Under the pieces are notes generated by a model. That model saw nothing but the letters and a program-made list of their open reading frames with translations, was not told the DNA's origin and made no database searches. The position numbers and the translations under genes were made by a program. From positions 1 through 64,000 of the forward strand of contig NZ_CANMED010000002.1 in the NCBI RefSeq assembly GCF_947496855.1: a stretch of 64,000 nt of DNA. The letters are read 5' to 3'. Numbering within the stretch: the first letter of the stretch is position 1; every line of letters starts with the position of its first letter. Positions 26,063 to 35,952 of this stretch are shown piece after piece. Source of the stretch: an uncultured Aquimarina sp. Lineage in GTDB: Bacteria > Bacteroidota > Bacteroidia > Flavobacteriales > Flavobacteriaceae.

Positions 26063-26854
26063 TTACTGTATAGTAGAAGTAAATATTTTTTCAAATCTTT
26101 GAGTAAATTCATCTTTAAAACACACCTTTTTATGTGTAAATGGATGTATAAAACTCAACGAATACGCATGTAAATACAATCCCTTGCCTTTTAAAATTAA
26201 ATGGGCCATTCCATATGCTTTATCTCCCAGTATTGGATTGCATATACTGAACAGGTGTTTGCGTAATTGATGCCGCCTTCCTGTTTGAGGTTTCAACTTG
26301 ACCAGATTCAATTTTCCAAATCTCTTGGAGAAAACCGATTCGATCACTCTATAATTAGATTGTGATTTCTTACCCTCAATTTCTGATGTGATTTTTCCTC
26401 CACTATTCATTTCACCAATAGTAATCGCATAATATGTTTTCTCGATCTTTTTATCTTCAAACATTTTATTTAAAATTCGAATACTACCACTCGTTTTCCC
26501 AACCAACAAAATACCAGTTGTGGCATAATCTAATCGATGAACAGGCTGTGGTTTTGTAGCATCAGGAAGATTACTTTGCTGAATGTTTTGAACTAAGGCA
26601 TTCGTAATAGTTTTAAATTTATTACCACTTACCAAAATACCGGCAGGTTTATGAATCACCGCTAAGTGATCATCCTCAAATAAAACCTTTAACGGGAAGA
26701 TCAATCTATTAGGAATACTAACCTCATCTGGGATACATAAGCGTATGCATTCACCGCCTTGTAACATAATACCAGAAGTAGCAATAACATCATTAACGGT
26801 AATGAAACGTTTCTTTATCGCTTTTTTTAGTGCTGATTTTGTGATAGCTCCCAT
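26063..26854 (-). CDS. RluA-family pseudouridine synthase
   Basis: The protein has 263 residues. A short S4-like N-terminal part (IKKRFITVNDVIATSGIMLQ) precedes the catalytic domain, whose motif HRLDYATTGILLVGK contains the catalytic Asp109, followed by the later GRRHQLRKHL motif. It converts uridine to pseudouridine in rRNA or tRNA; the exact site cannot be assigned (RluA, RluC, RluD and TruC share these motifs). It lies between copies of an intergenic repeat at 25941 and 27061. Confidence 0.85.
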   Translation of the reverse strand: MGAITKSALKKAIKKRFITVNDVIATSGIMLQGGECIRLCIPDEVSIPNRLIFPLKVLFEDDHLAVIHKPAGILVSGNKFKTITNALVQNIQQSNLPDATKPQPVHRLDYATTGILLVGKTSGSIRILNKMFEDKKIEKTYYAITIGEMNSGGKITSEIEGKKSQSNYRVIESVFSKRFGKLNLVKLKPQTGRRHQLRKHLFSICNPILGDKAYGMAHLILKGKGLYLHAYSLSFIHPFTHKKVCFKDEFTQRFEKIFTSTIQ

Positions 26855-27003
26855 AAAAATACCAACACCATATTCTTGTAATCGAATTGGAGAAGGTATC
26901 GCAGGAACAATATGAGTTTCGGTTGGGTTAATGCTATTTTATTTTTACACACTTATTTGTAAAGGTACGATACCAAATAGGATTTAAAAACCTGTTCTTG
27001 ATA

Positions 27004-27100
27004 CACCTTTCGACTGCATTCAAGATTCAGTACACAAGGGCTGAACGCAGTTAAAGTTCCTTTGTGGTTCTGCTATTTCACCCTTCGACTACGCTCAAGG
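27004..27100 (+). repeat. Interspersed repeat, copies 2 and 3
   Basis: A partial copy (27004-27028) and a full copy (27061-27100, CACCCTTCGACTACGCTCAA) of the repeat at 25941 lie in the same orientation. Together with the first copy they flank the RluA-type gene as direct repeats about 1.1 kb apart. Confidence 0.5.
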
Positions 27101-27108
27101 TTTTAGTC

Positions 27109-28818
27109 TTATTTAATAATTGCTGGCAGTACGTATTTCTCTAGTATGCTTTCTGGTTGTTGCAGTAATTTTCGACTTCTATAATTTCCAGAGGTAATCA
27201 CTACTACAGATTTTAGCTCTGGAATCACACAAATATATTGCCCACCAGCACCTCTTGCTTCTATAGATGACACCTTCTTCTCTCCTACTGTATACGTTTT
27301 ATGCCACCATAAATATCCATATTCATTTTTGTCTGGTACATCTTGTAATCGTCTATATTTTTTAAAGGATGCTACTACCCAACTCTCTGATAGAATCTGT
27401 TTTCCTTTCCACTTACCTTTATCCAGATATAATTGTCCAAACTTTAGCATATCTCTCGGTGTTAAGTACATACCTCCTCCAAAATAAGGTGTAGTAGCTG
27501 TATTTTCTGTCTGGATGATATAATTAGTGATACCAAGAGGAGCAAACAACTTTTCTTCCATATATAACTCTAATGGAGATTGTAATTGTTGATCTAAACT
27601 CACACCCAATAAAAATGGATTGGCAGAACCATAATTAGCACCTGTTCCTGGCTCTTGTACTATTTTTGCTTCTAGCGTTGTTTTTAACCAATCATCAGAA
27701 CTCTGATAGTTATTTTCTGATGCGTCTCCATCTACATCCAACCCAGAACTCATTGTTAATAAATCTTCAAAACTTATTTTAGATTTCAAAGTATCTTTTG
27801 TGTATTGAAATTCTTTGGGTATAAATTCATATAATTTTTGATCTACTCCTGTCAGAATTTTATCTTCAATAGCGATCCCAATCATCGCAGAAGAGATACT
27901 TTTGGATGCCGATCGTTGATCGTGAGAAATATGAGGATTGTATCCATCAAAATAGGCTTCAAAAACCAATTTCCCTTCTTTGGCAATAAGAACGCTGTGT
28001 GTATTAGGTAATTCATTTTTATTCACTTCATCAATCAACTTGGATAAAAAAGTGTTTGTCGCACCAACATCCACAGTACTTGCTGTAATCCAGCCGTCAT
28101 TTAGCGTTACCGGTTTATGTACGTTTTGATTTTTAGGACCACTCGGCTTTAAGGATGATAAATCAATATCAGAACGTTTAAAATCCGTAACCGTTATAGT
28201 TTGCTTACCTAATAAAATTTCAAGTTCAATAGTATCTTCTAGAAGTTTAGCTCTAAACCTAAGGCCTGTTTTGTAATCCTTAAACACAATAGATTCTCCT
28301 TCTTTTTCACTGCCATTGACCCACGTTCCTGTGAATCGTTGATCACCAAAAAACGAATACATCCCAAGACTACCATCTTGATTATTTTCTACACCTAAAT
28401 ACATTGCTTGTGATTGAAGGCTATCCACCATAAATGGATTCCAAATACCGCTATAAGCATTATCGCTTGTCTTTTGTAAAGTAAGGTGATACATTAAAAT
28501 TCCGGATTTTATATATCCTGTGGCTGCTGTTTTATCTGATGTAAAAGAAAAATCAAAATGAATATCATCATCAATACTTCCTTTTAGACGCTTATTATTG
28601 GTAACTACTAACTTTTCTTTTATTATAGATTCAGGATTGGTAATCGTTAAATCATATGAACTAGTTGATAGTTCTTCTAAAACGATACTAAACCTTAAGA
28701 TATTCGTATTTGCTAGTTTCCCTTCCCAGTTTCCTTGATATTTGTTTGCTGCCTCTTGTGAACAACCTGTTAGAATGGATACAAAAAGAAGTACTGCTGT
28801 CATTACATTTTTAAACAT
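27109..28818 (-). CDS. Lipoprotein serine hydrolase (class C beta-lactamase fold)
   Basis: The protein has 569 residues. The lipobox ILTGC puts the lipidated Cys at residue 19. Residues about 25-215 form a beta-rich domain with two similar halves. The C-terminal domain (about 240-565) is a class C beta-lactamase-like serine hydrolase with Ser303-x-x-Lys306 (SASK), a YGSAN motif as the Tyr element, and GAGGQYICVIPE near the third motif. It is more probably an esterase or D-aminopeptidase-type enzyme than a true beta-lactamase. A TACCTTTG promoter element (28851-28844) lies 26 nt upstream of the ATG. Confidence 0.85.
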   Translation of the reverse strand: MFKNVMTAVLLFVSILTGCSQEAANKYQGNWEGKLANTNILRFSIVLEELSTSSYDLTITNPESIIKEKLVVTNNKRLKGSIDDDIHFDFSFTSDKTAATGYIKSGILMYHLTLQKTSDNAYSGIWNPFMVDSLQSQAMYLGVENNQDGSLGMYSFFGDQRFTGTWVNGSEKEGESIVFKDYKTGLRFRAKLLEDTIELEILLGKQTITVTDFKRSDIDLSSLKPSGPKNQNVHKPVTLNDGWITASTVDVGATNTFLSKLIDEVNKNELPNTHSVLIAKEGKLVFEAYFDGYNPHISHDQRSASKSISSAMIGIAIEDKILTGVDQKLYEFIPKEFQYTKDTLKSKISFEDLLTMSSGLDVDGDASENNYQSSDDWLKTTLEAKIVQEPGTGANYGSANPFLLGVSLDQQLQSPLELYMEEKLFAPLGITNYIIQTENTATTPYFGGGMYLTPRDMLKFGQLYLDKGKWKGKQILSESWVVASFKKYRRLQDVPDKNEYGYLWWHKTYTVGEKKVSSIEARGAGGQYICVIPELKSVVVITSGNYRSRKLLQQPESILEKYVLPAIIK

Positions 28819-28843
28819 GGTTTTTTCTACTTTTTATGAAAGT

Positions 28844-28851
28844 CAAAGGTA
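28844..28851 (-). promoter_or_regulatory. -7 element of the serine hydrolase promoter
   Basis: TACCTTTG on the minus strand fits TAnnTTTG exactly; a TTG about 14 nt further upstream is somewhat too close for the ideal -33 element. Confidence 0.45.
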
Positions 28852-28888
28852 CTTTCTTACTCCTTCAAAAAATTGTATCAGATTAACA

Positions 28889-29701
28889 TCATGAATTTTT
28901 ATAGAGATTCTTTCTGTAAAAACTAGGATTCATTTCAAAATAAGATTTAAAAACGCGATTAAAATGACTTTGATCTGAAAAGCCTGTTTGATAAGCAATT
29001 TCAGTTAGCGAGTTTGATGAGTCCAAGATCAGAGGAATTGCTTTTTTAATTTTATGTTGCCTGATATATTCGCCCAGACTGGCAGAAAGATATTTTGGTG
29101 CAGATCGAGATATATGTACTGGATGTATATTTAATTGATCAGAAAGATATTTAAGACTTAGTTCCGAGGTATCATAGTGTAACAGTTCTTGTAGTCCAAT
29201 GATCCAGTCGGGAATATTTTTACTATCGTTTTCTTTAATTTCCCCTAACGCCTCACTGATTTGCAACAGTAATAGTTCTACTGAGACTTCACTATATTGA
29301 TCTGATAATACAAATTCGTGATATAGTTTTGCAAAAAGGAAATGTACCTTAGGGTTTTCGATTAACCGACTTCCTTCTAGTAAATTAATATCAATTCCTT
29401 TGTTTTGAAACCAGTCTTGCTGAAATTCTAAATGAAATCCACTTGCTATTTCAGAGTGCTTAGAACCATAATGGGCTTCCTGCCAATTATTGAACATAAT
29501 ACTCCCTGATGGACATAAAGTTTTTACTTTGGTATTACAATCCATCATATTACCTTGTAACACAAACATGAAATACGGATTCTCATGATAATGCCATGCC
29601 GTCTTTTCCACGGTATACTTGTACTGCGATATTAGAATACCATTAAAAGAAACTTCTGAGTTTTGTTTTCCGTAATAAGTTCCTTTTGTTAATATTTTCA
29701 T
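28889..29701 (-). CDS. AraC-family transcriptional regulator
   Basis: The protein has 270 residues. The N-terminal half is a cupin-like sensor (WHYHENPYFMFVLQG, residues about 36-50), and the C-terminal 100 residues hold the double helix-turn-helix, ending in the AraC signature SLTEIAYQTGFSDQSHFNRV. GAGGA lies a few bases before the ATG on the minus strand, a good ribosome binding site for this lineage. It sits just upstream of the serine hydrolase gene on the same strand, and may regulate it. Confidence 0.85.
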   Translation of the reverse strand: MKILTKGTYYGKQNSEVSFNGILISQYKYTVEKTAWHYHENPYFMFVLQGNMMDCNTKVKTLCPSGSIMFNNWQEAHYGSKHSEIASGFHLEFQQDWFQNKGIDINLLEGSRLIENPKVHFLFAKLYHEFVLSDQYSEVSVELLLLQISEALGEIKENDSKNIPDWIIGLQELLHYDTSELSLKYLSDQLNIHPVHISRSAPKYLSASLGEYIRQHKIKKAIPLILDSSNSLTEIAYQTGFSDQSHFNRVFKSYFEMNPSFYRKNLYKNS

Positions 29702-29857
29702 TCCTCGTTAAGCTTGCTAAGATATCATCAAATATCTAATATAAAAATTTCACGATTTTCTAAGATAACAAAATACATTGAATTCCAAGTTTGATAAGAA
29801 ATAAGAATATAATAATAATCATCTGTTCCATTATGAATTACCTTACTCTTCTAAAGA

Positions 29858-30004
29858 TTAAGTTTTCAGAATGTTTGAGAAACGAGCTCTATTAGAAAAC
29901 CAGCTGTTTCCAATACTTTGATATGAAACGTATGGATGTCTAATTGTACCAGTGGTTAAGATTTTCTTAATACAGAAGTTGATGATTTTTCTATAACCAA
30001 ACAT
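29858..30004 (-). CDS. Possible small protein, 48 residues
   Basis: The 322-nt gap between the M23 peptidase and AraC genes contains one credible short frame, starting ATG at 30004, 20 nt after the M23 stop, so it could be on the same transcript. The product is basic (MFGYRKIINFCIKKILTTG at its start) and ends FSNILKT. It has no recognisable domain and could be the tail of a vanished gene. Otherwise I see nothing in the gap. Confidence 0.25.
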   Translation of the reverse strand: MFGYRKIINFCIKKILTTGTIRHPYVSYQSIGNSWFSNRARFSNILKT

Positions 30005-30023
30005 CGTAAAAAGTTCACGTATA

Positions 30024-30842
30024 TTAATAACTTTTTGAATACTTTTTCTTTTCTTCTAACTGAGTTACTTGCTTACCGTTGCCTATTAGAAAATTTGTAG
30101 GTAATGTTTCTCTATCTCTGAATCGTTGTAGAAATACAATAAAGTGTAAATGCGGTCCGGTAGACCACCCTACATTACCACTATAACCAATATGTTGCCC
30201 CTTTTTTATCATTTCTCCAGGTTCCACTTTAGCGCCACCCTTTTTAATATGGGTGTATTCTGCAAAAGTTCCGTCAGAATGATATACTAATATGTAATTA
30301 TTAAATTTGGCACAATCTTGCTCTGTACAAGTTTTATTAAAGCTTTGTTCTACAAGTACTACCTTTCCATCTCTTGCAGCATATATAGGAGTTCCTATCG
30401 GCATTCTGAAATCTAAGGCATACTCGTTATGATGAGAGACTACCCCATTATATCCTTGCGTTACCATATACTCGGCTCCTTTTTTAAAAGGTAAATAATA
30501 TGCATAATCTTTGTCGTAAGAAGTCTGTAAATGACTACCGTGATTATATCTTACACTAAATCCCAGTCTAAGGGCTTTTCTTCTGTCTACAACCGTAAGA
30601 TCTGCTATGTGAAATTTGGTAATTTGCGCTGGTACTTCTATAATCTTAATGTCTCCAATACTCGATGAAAGATTCTCTATTCTAAAATCAATCTCAACAG
30701 AAACTGGGCAAAACTCACCATTATCTGCATAAATTTTATAGCCATTCTCATTTTCTTCGTAATACACCTTAAAATTTTCCTGTGCAAAGGTGGATATAGA
30801 TAGTAGACCACATATCCAAAAGATAATCCTATTCATATTCAA
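30024..30842 (-). CDS. M23-family metallopeptidase (LytM-type)
   Basis: The protein has 272 residues with a signal peptide (cleavage near TFAQ, residue 21). An N-terminal beta domain (22-125) precedes the M23 catalytic domain: His138 and Asp144 in HHNEYALDF and His231-x-His233 in GPHLHF, the standard zinc-ligand set. M23 enzymes cleave peptidoglycan peptide bridges; with all ligands present it should be active, in the periplasm or outside the cell. A cysteine pair (172/177) sits in an insertion after the second strand. Confidence 0.85.
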   Translation of the reverse strand: MNMNRIIFWICGLLSISTFAQENFKVYYEENENGYKIYADNGEFCPVSVEIDFRIENLSSSIGDIKIIEVPAQITKFHIADLTVVDRRKALRLGFSVRYNHGSHLQTSYDKDYAYYLPFKKGAEYMVTQGYNGVVSHHNEYALDFRMPIGTPIYAARDGKVVLVEQSFNKTCTEQDCAKFNNYILVYHSDGTFAEYTHIKKGGAKVEPGEMIKKGQHIGYSGNVGWSTGPHLHFIVFLQRFRDRETLPTNFLIGNGKQVTQLEEKKKYSKSY

Positions 30843-30939
30843 TTCATTTCCAATTACTAGAATAAAATACTGTTTTTTAATATATAATTCCTTATCAGAA
30901 ATGTTTTTAACTAAATCTCTTAATGAACTCTTTCTAAGT

Positions 30940-32727
30940 TTAATAATTAAACTTATACGTTATGCCTCCTAACACTTGTATTCCTTGTACAGGGAAGTTA
31001 GACCAGCGTTCGTAGTTTTCACCAGCAAGATTGTTTCCTTTTACAAAAACAGATAGTTTATCATTAAATCGATATCCAAAGTTTACGTTTGCATCAAAAT
31101 AGCTATCTAATGTTACGGTGGCTTCTGGCGTTGGCGGAGTAAAAGCAACGGCTGTATTGATATCCTTTCGTTCTCCAACGTGAAATATCTGAGCTCCAGC
31201 AAACCATTTATCTGTTATTTGATAATCTAACAATGCAGCTACTTTTACATCTGGTAAGTTCCAGGCTTCCTGTTCATCTTCTGTATCATAATTAAAATAC
31301 TCTGCAGAGACACCTAATTTAAACTTCTTGTTAATATTAAAATTCAATTCTCCATATCCACTTAATGTTAGTATGTCATCATAGCGATAGGTAAAAGAGT
31401 TCCCGTAATCGTAGCCTTCTAATTGTAGTGTCTGCGGTCTGTTATTAACGAATAAAGCTCTATCATTTTCGGAAGCATAGCCACCTCTAAAATTGTAACT
31501 TACCACATCAGAGATTTTACCTTTTAATCCTACATAAGCATCAAATTGATTATGCGTAGGTGTTAATACCAACGTTGGGGACACATACGGATTTGCTTGT
31601 ACTGCATCTCTATAGGTATTTTGTTTTAATCCTCCTTCTAAACCTCCATAAGCAATTATGGCTTCATCTAATAATCTATAAGACGCTGTAACCTTAGGAT
31701 AGATAAAAAAGTCATTATCATTATTCTGGCTATCAATGCTATAAAAAACTGAAGCGCCCAGGTTTAAAGTCAAATTATCTCTTAGTACCACAAGACTTGG
31801 TTGTATTCCTAGATTAAGAATACTAAAATCATTTGGAGTTTGTAATACCTGATCCAATGGTCTATCAAAACTTCCTCCTAGATAATCAATGATAAAATCT
31901 GTGGTGATTAATTCATCTACAATTTCAAACTCGAATGTAGGAGTAAAAACTGCGTGATGTTCTGCAGTGCTCAATGCATCTCCAAAATATCGATAGTTTA
32001 AGGAAGCTCTTTTGAAATATAAATCATCAAATTGCAATTTGCCCCCCAACTTGGCCCCAAAATAATTCTGTTGAGGGTCAATTGCATCAATTTCTGCTTG
32101 TGTAAGTACAGGAGTTTCTGGTAAGCCATACCAGTTATATAATTGGTGCTCTGCTCCTACTTCTATTCCGTATGTAAAATCTTTAGTACGTGATGTATAA
32201 TTAAGATCTAAGAATGTATTATAGAACTTATCATCTAGTTCTACATCTTCTATTCCTCCTTGGGAGGAGTTATGGTGTAAATACAATCCAATATTATCGG
32301 TACGATTTACTTGAAAATTACTATAAAATTCCGCCAATACGGAAGTAAAATTACCAAACCCTAAGGTTGCATAATTATCGTATAATGGTATTTTTTTTGG
32401 CTTATCAATATTAGCCGCCCTACCTTTTTCAGGAGTAAATGTAGATGCTACAGGAACTGAAAAAATACTATAGCGTATCTGCTTTTTCTTTTGGGTAACC
32501 GAATCATTTAGTATCGGTGTAGATTTCAATTTAAAAGCATCACTGATCGTTGGTGTATACGTCTTCACAATAACCACTCGTTCGGTTTCTATTGTTTCTT
32601 CTTCTTTTTCCTGTGCAAAGGTATTACTCATTATTGTAACACTTATACATAAAAACAATATTACTTTAGACCTCACAGGTCCCAGAGACCTGCGAGGCTT
32701 TCTTAATTTCTTGATATATCTCGACAT
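30940..32727 (-). CDS. TonB-dependent-receptor-like outer membrane beta-barrel
   Basis: The protein has 595 residues. Residues 1-39 are a signal peptide with an abnormally long basic n-region; positions about 10-20 of it (KPRRSLGPVRS) are encoded by a palindromic repeat inserted at 32668-32699. A short periplasmic stretch (VVIVKTYTPTISDAFK) precedes a barrel of alternating beta strands ending in the aromatic-tailed ITYKFNY typical of outer membrane proteins. There is no plug domain, so TonB dependence is doubtful. It is preceded by the TPR gene with a 27-nt gap, a pairing that recurs in Flavobacteriia. Confidence 0.8.
   Translation of the reverse strand: MSRYIKKLRKPRRSLGPVRSKVILFLCISVTIMSNTFAQEKEEETIETERVVIVKTYTPTISDAFKLKSTPILNDSVTQKKKQIRYSIFSVPVASTFTPEKGRAANIDKPKKIPLYDNYATLGFGNFTSVLAEFYSNFQVNRTDNIGLYLHHNSSQGGIEDVELDDKFYNTFLDLNYTSRTKDFTYGIEVGAEHQLYNWYGLPETPVLTQAEIDAIDPQQNYFGAKLGGKLQFDDLYFKRASLNYRYFGDALSTAEHHAVFTPTFEFEIVDELITTDFIIDYLGGSFDRPLDQVLQTPNDFSILNLGIQPSLVVLRDNLTLNLGASVFYSIDSQNNDNDFFIYPKVTASYRLLDEAIIAYGGLEGGLKQNTYRDAVQANPYVSPTLVLTPTHNQFDAYVGLKGKISDVVSYNFRGGYASENDRALFVNNRPQTLQLEGYDYGNSFTYRYDDILTLSGYGELNFNINKKFKLGVSAEYFNYDTEDEQEAWNLPDVKVAALLDYQITDKWFAGAQIFHVGERKDINTAVAFTPPTPEATVTLDSYFDANVNFGYRFNDKLSVFVKGNNLAGENYERWSNFPVQGIQVLGGITYKFNY
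32668..32699. repeat. Palindromic repeat inside the signal-peptide codons
   Basis: AGACCTCACAGGTC (32668-32681) and GACCTGCGAGGCT (32687-32699) form an imperfect inverted repeat around CCAGA. Its core resembles the palindrome at 12143-12175. It lies within the first 20 codons of the outer membrane protein gene without breaking the frame. Confidence 0.55.
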
Positions 32728-32754
32728 AAATAGTTAAGAGTTTATAACTGATGA

Positions 32755-35700
32755 TTATTGTTCGGTTTGGATGGATGAATTTGTTTTAGCTTCTTCGGCT
32801 TTTATTTTTTTGAGTTCAAATCGTGCTTCGTCAATCACATCCTGATAATCAGTGAAATTTTTGATAACACTTTCTAAAATATAGGTAGCTTGGTAAGCAT
32901 CTTCTAATCCATAGAAGTTTTTAGCCATTAGCACAAGACCTTTGGCTCCATACAATTTATACCCTGAATAATCTTTGGCTAGTTTTTGTACAGTTTCGTT
33001 TGATATTTTATAACCACCTTCTTTGTTTTTAAAATAAGCATCATAATACAAAGCTTCCGCTGCTAACTCTCCTGTAGCAATTTTTCTAACTTCGGCATAT
33101 GCTCTTTTAGCTCTGGCATCATCTGCAGTTTGTAACGCTGCACGCGCAATAAAAATTTGCGCATCACTTTTTACGTCATTTTGGATTTTTGGATTACCCA
33201 ATACTTTTTCTGCATATGCTATAGTTTCTTGATAATGTACTAATTGATAATGTGACTTCATCAAATTAGATTGCGCGAATATGATATTCTGAGGAAAATC
33301 TGCAGCTGTTTCTAAACGTTCTAGCACAGGAATAGCTTTATTATAATTACGATTCTCCAAATGAATCTGAGATAATCTTGCTAATGCTTGTTCTGTGAAT
33401 TCTGTCCTGTCTTTTTGTAATACATATTCATAATGTGGAATTGTAGCTTGCTTATCTCCTTTCTTGAAGAATAATTGTGCTAAGTAGAAATGACTTTTTA
33501 ATGCATTAAGCCCGTCAGGAAATTCATCAAGATATTTCTGAAAACCTGTAATCGCAGCGTTTTCGTTGTTCTCTAAAAATTGTTTTTCTGCAGCTTCATA
33601 AGATGTATTATCCAAATCTGCATCCGTAACATCCACAAAGCTTAACCCTTTTACCCAACTAGAATATTCATCGGTTCTACCTAAATCAACATAGATCAAC
33701 CTAGCCGTGTTCACTGCTTGCACAGCCTCATCCGTTCCTGGGTAATCGGCAACTACTCTTTTAAACTTGGTTAATGCTCTATTTCCCTGATCACCATTAT
33801 AGTAAATCAATCCTTGTTTTAATAATGCTTTTGGCACATAAGAACTACTAGGCACTTCTTTAACCAACCGATCATACGCTGCAATCCCTTTTTGGGTTTC
33901 ATTTTCTGCTATATAGGTATTTCCTAAAGCAAACATTGCATCATCACGATAGGTAGATCGGGTATATTGTTTGATAAACATCTCCAAATCACTTATTTTC
34001 TTATCATTCTTTTTGACAAAGCCATAACTGATGGCTTTCTGATAATGTGCGTAGTCTGAATCTGGCCCACCATTTTTGATCGCCTTATTATAAGCCTCCA
34101 TAGCTGGCCAATACTTACTAGAAATAAAATGACTATCTCCTAATCGTAGATATGTATCTGTCAATCGTATTTCATCAACACCTCTTTTCTTAGAATAGGT
34201 GTCAAAAAAACCTGCCGCTTGTGGGTATTGTTTTAGTTTAAAATATGTATACCCAATATTATAATCTATTTCAGCATATTCATTGGTTGCTGAAGCACCT
34301 TCATTTCCCTTAAACAGTTTAAAACCAATAAGGGCTTCCTGAAAATTATTCTGCAGATAATCGCATTCTGATTTCCAATAAATAGCTTTAGCTGTAAATT
34401 TTGGATCTGTTTGCTGCGCCAAAGATTTATCAAAATATACTTTTGCTTCCGCATAATTACTTTCATTATACAATTCTATTCCACGGAAATATGCTACTTT
34501 TTGATAAACTACTTTATCGTCAAAATTACGACTGCCTTCTAACAAGTCCATAGCCTCTTTATAATTCTTAGAGGTAATATATGAACTGATCAATAATTCT
34601 TGTATTTCTTCTTTAAATTCGGAATTAGGATAGGCTTCTGCATAAGATAATAACACTTTTGGTGTACTCTCATATGAATTACCAATCTCATAACTCAATT
34701 TCGCATAATTATATAATGCATCTTCTTTAATCTTAGCTTCAAAATCCATTTCCGAAGCATTTTTAAAGGCATTCAGTGCTTGTTGTTTTTGATCTGTCTT
34801 TAAATAAGATTCTGCCAAATGATAATAAGCATTCTGAGCAGTTGCATTACGGCCATCTACTATTTTATTAAATTCTGAAATAGCATTAGTATAATCACCA
34901 CCTTTATAATACGCATATCCTAACTGGTAATAATCAGTATTGTTCCATTTTCCTTTTCGACCTTTGTATGCTTTAAGATGTGGTATTGCTTTATCGTATT
35001 GGCCAAGATTAAAATAACTCTCACCAATAATTTTGTTAAGCTCTGATTTTTCTGAAGGTTTAGATCTAGAAAGTTGCCCTAATCCATCGTTGATAGCATC
35101 CTGAAATTTTCCAGATTTAAAATTCATATCACTCTGGAAATATGATAAATTTTTATTGTATTTATCTAAATCCTTTACCTCATCAAACAGTTTATCTGCT
35201 TCCTGATAATTATCTCCTTCGTAGGCTATAAAACCTAGATAATATTTTGCTTGCGCTCCATATGTATCGCTCTCTTCTACTTTAGTTAAAAACTTTTTCG
35301 CTTCATTAAACCGTTGAATTTTAAAATACGCATACCCATTATTGAAATTGAATTTTTCTTTTTCGGTACGGCTCATATTACCTTCATCTACCTTATCATA
35401 CCATTTGCGGGCATAGGCATATTTACCGTTATCAAAATAATAATTAGCTACATCAAGATATGCTGCATTACGCTTAATACTGGTAGGATATTGTACCACA
35501 AACTCTTCCATCAATGTATCCGCTCCTTTTTGATTAAGCCATACCGCGCAATTAGCTATATAATAGGTGCATTCTGCATCAATATTTTCGTCATCTACAG
35601 CATCTCTAACTTTATCAAACAAATTCTGAGCTGCCAGAAACTGCTTATTATTATAAAGTTCTAAAGCCTGATTATACAGTACTAATTCGTTAGTGTAAAT

Positions 35701-35772
35701 TGCAGATTGTTGCGCAGAAATCTTCGAAGATAGGATCGCAACAAAAAGCATCAAAGTGATGTATTTGTTCAT
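32755..35772 (-). CDS. TPR-repeat secreted protein
   Basis: I place the start at the ATG at 35772 (1005 residues), because it gives a normal signal peptide (MNKYITLMLFVAILSSKISAQ); the frame extends 22 codons further upstream. The mature protein is a continuous array of TPR/Sel1-like helical pairs (for example YAYARKWYDKVDEG, SYFNLGQYDKAIPHLKAYKG), roughly two dozen, over its whole length. TPR superhelices bind other proteins. The 27-nt distance to the barrel gene downstream makes an operon, and the TPR protein may be its periplasmic partner. Confidence 0.85.
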   Translation of the reverse strand: MNKYITLMLFVAILSSKISAQQSAIYTNELVLYNQALELYNNKQFLAAQNLFDKVRDAVDDENIDAECTYYIANCAVWLNQKGADTLMEEFVVQYPTSIKRNAAYLDVANYYFDNGKYAYARKWYDKVDEGNMSRTEKEKFNFNNGYAYFKIQRFNEAKKFLTKVEESDTYGAQAKYYLGFIAYEGDNYQEADKLFDEVKDLDKYNKNLSYFQSDMNFKSGKFQDAINDGLGQLSRSKPSEKSELNKIIGESYFNLGQYDKAIPHLKAYKGRKGKWNNTDYYQLGYAYYKGGDYTNAISEFNKIVDGRNATAQNAYYHLAESYLKTDQKQQALNAFKNASEMDFEAKIKEDALYNYAKLSYEIGNSYESTPKVLLSYAEAYPNSEFKEEIQELLISSYITSKNYKEAMDLLEGSRNFDDKVVYQKVAYFRGIELYNESNYAEAKVYFDKSLAQQTDPKFTAKAIYWKSECDYLQNNFQEALIGFKLFKGNEGASATNEYAEIDYNIGYTYFKLKQYPQAAGFFDTYSKKRGVDEIRLTDTYLRLGDSHFISSKYWPAMEAYNKAIKNGGPDSDYAHYQKAISYGFVKKNDKKISDLEMFIKQYTRSTYRDDAMFALGNTYIAENETQKGIAAYDRLVKEVPSSSYVPKALLKQGLIYYNGDQGNRALTKFKRVVADYPGTDEAVQAVNTARLIYVDLGRTDEYSSWVKGLSFVDVTDADLDNTSYEAAEKQFLENNENAAITGFQKYLDEFPDGLNALKSHFYLAQLFFKKGDKQATIPHYEYVLQKDRTEFTEQALARLSQIHLENRNYNKAIPVLERLETAADFPQNIIFAQSNLMKSHYQLVHYQETIAYAEKVLGNPKIQNDVKSDAQIFIARAALQTADDARAKRAYAEVRKIATGELAAEALYYDAYFKNKEGGYKISNETVQKLAKDYSGYKLYGAKGLVLMAKNFYGLEDAYQATYILESVIKNFTDYQDVIDEARFELKKIKAEEAKTNSSIQTEQ

Positions 35773-35952
35773 GTATATATTTCTTTCAAAGTTTAGATTC
35801 TGGATTATCCCAGAATACCAGTTTAATAGAAATCTCAAGGTTACCCCTTGACCAATTTTTCTTAAAGTAAATATCGCTTCCCGTGAATAAATTTTGTGTT
35901 AAAGATACCCTAATCTTCATCTTAATAACGAAATATTTTGGAGATAATTACA

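Noticed and set aside
27109-28818. Antibiotic-resistance beta-lactamase
   Set aside because: The long beta-rich N-terminal part and lipidation fit the general serine hydrolase/esterase group; the fold alone does not show lactam hydrolysis.
30940-32727. True TonB-dependent transporter
   Set aside because: No plug domain or TonB box is visible before the barrel, so only a barrel of that general type can be claimed.
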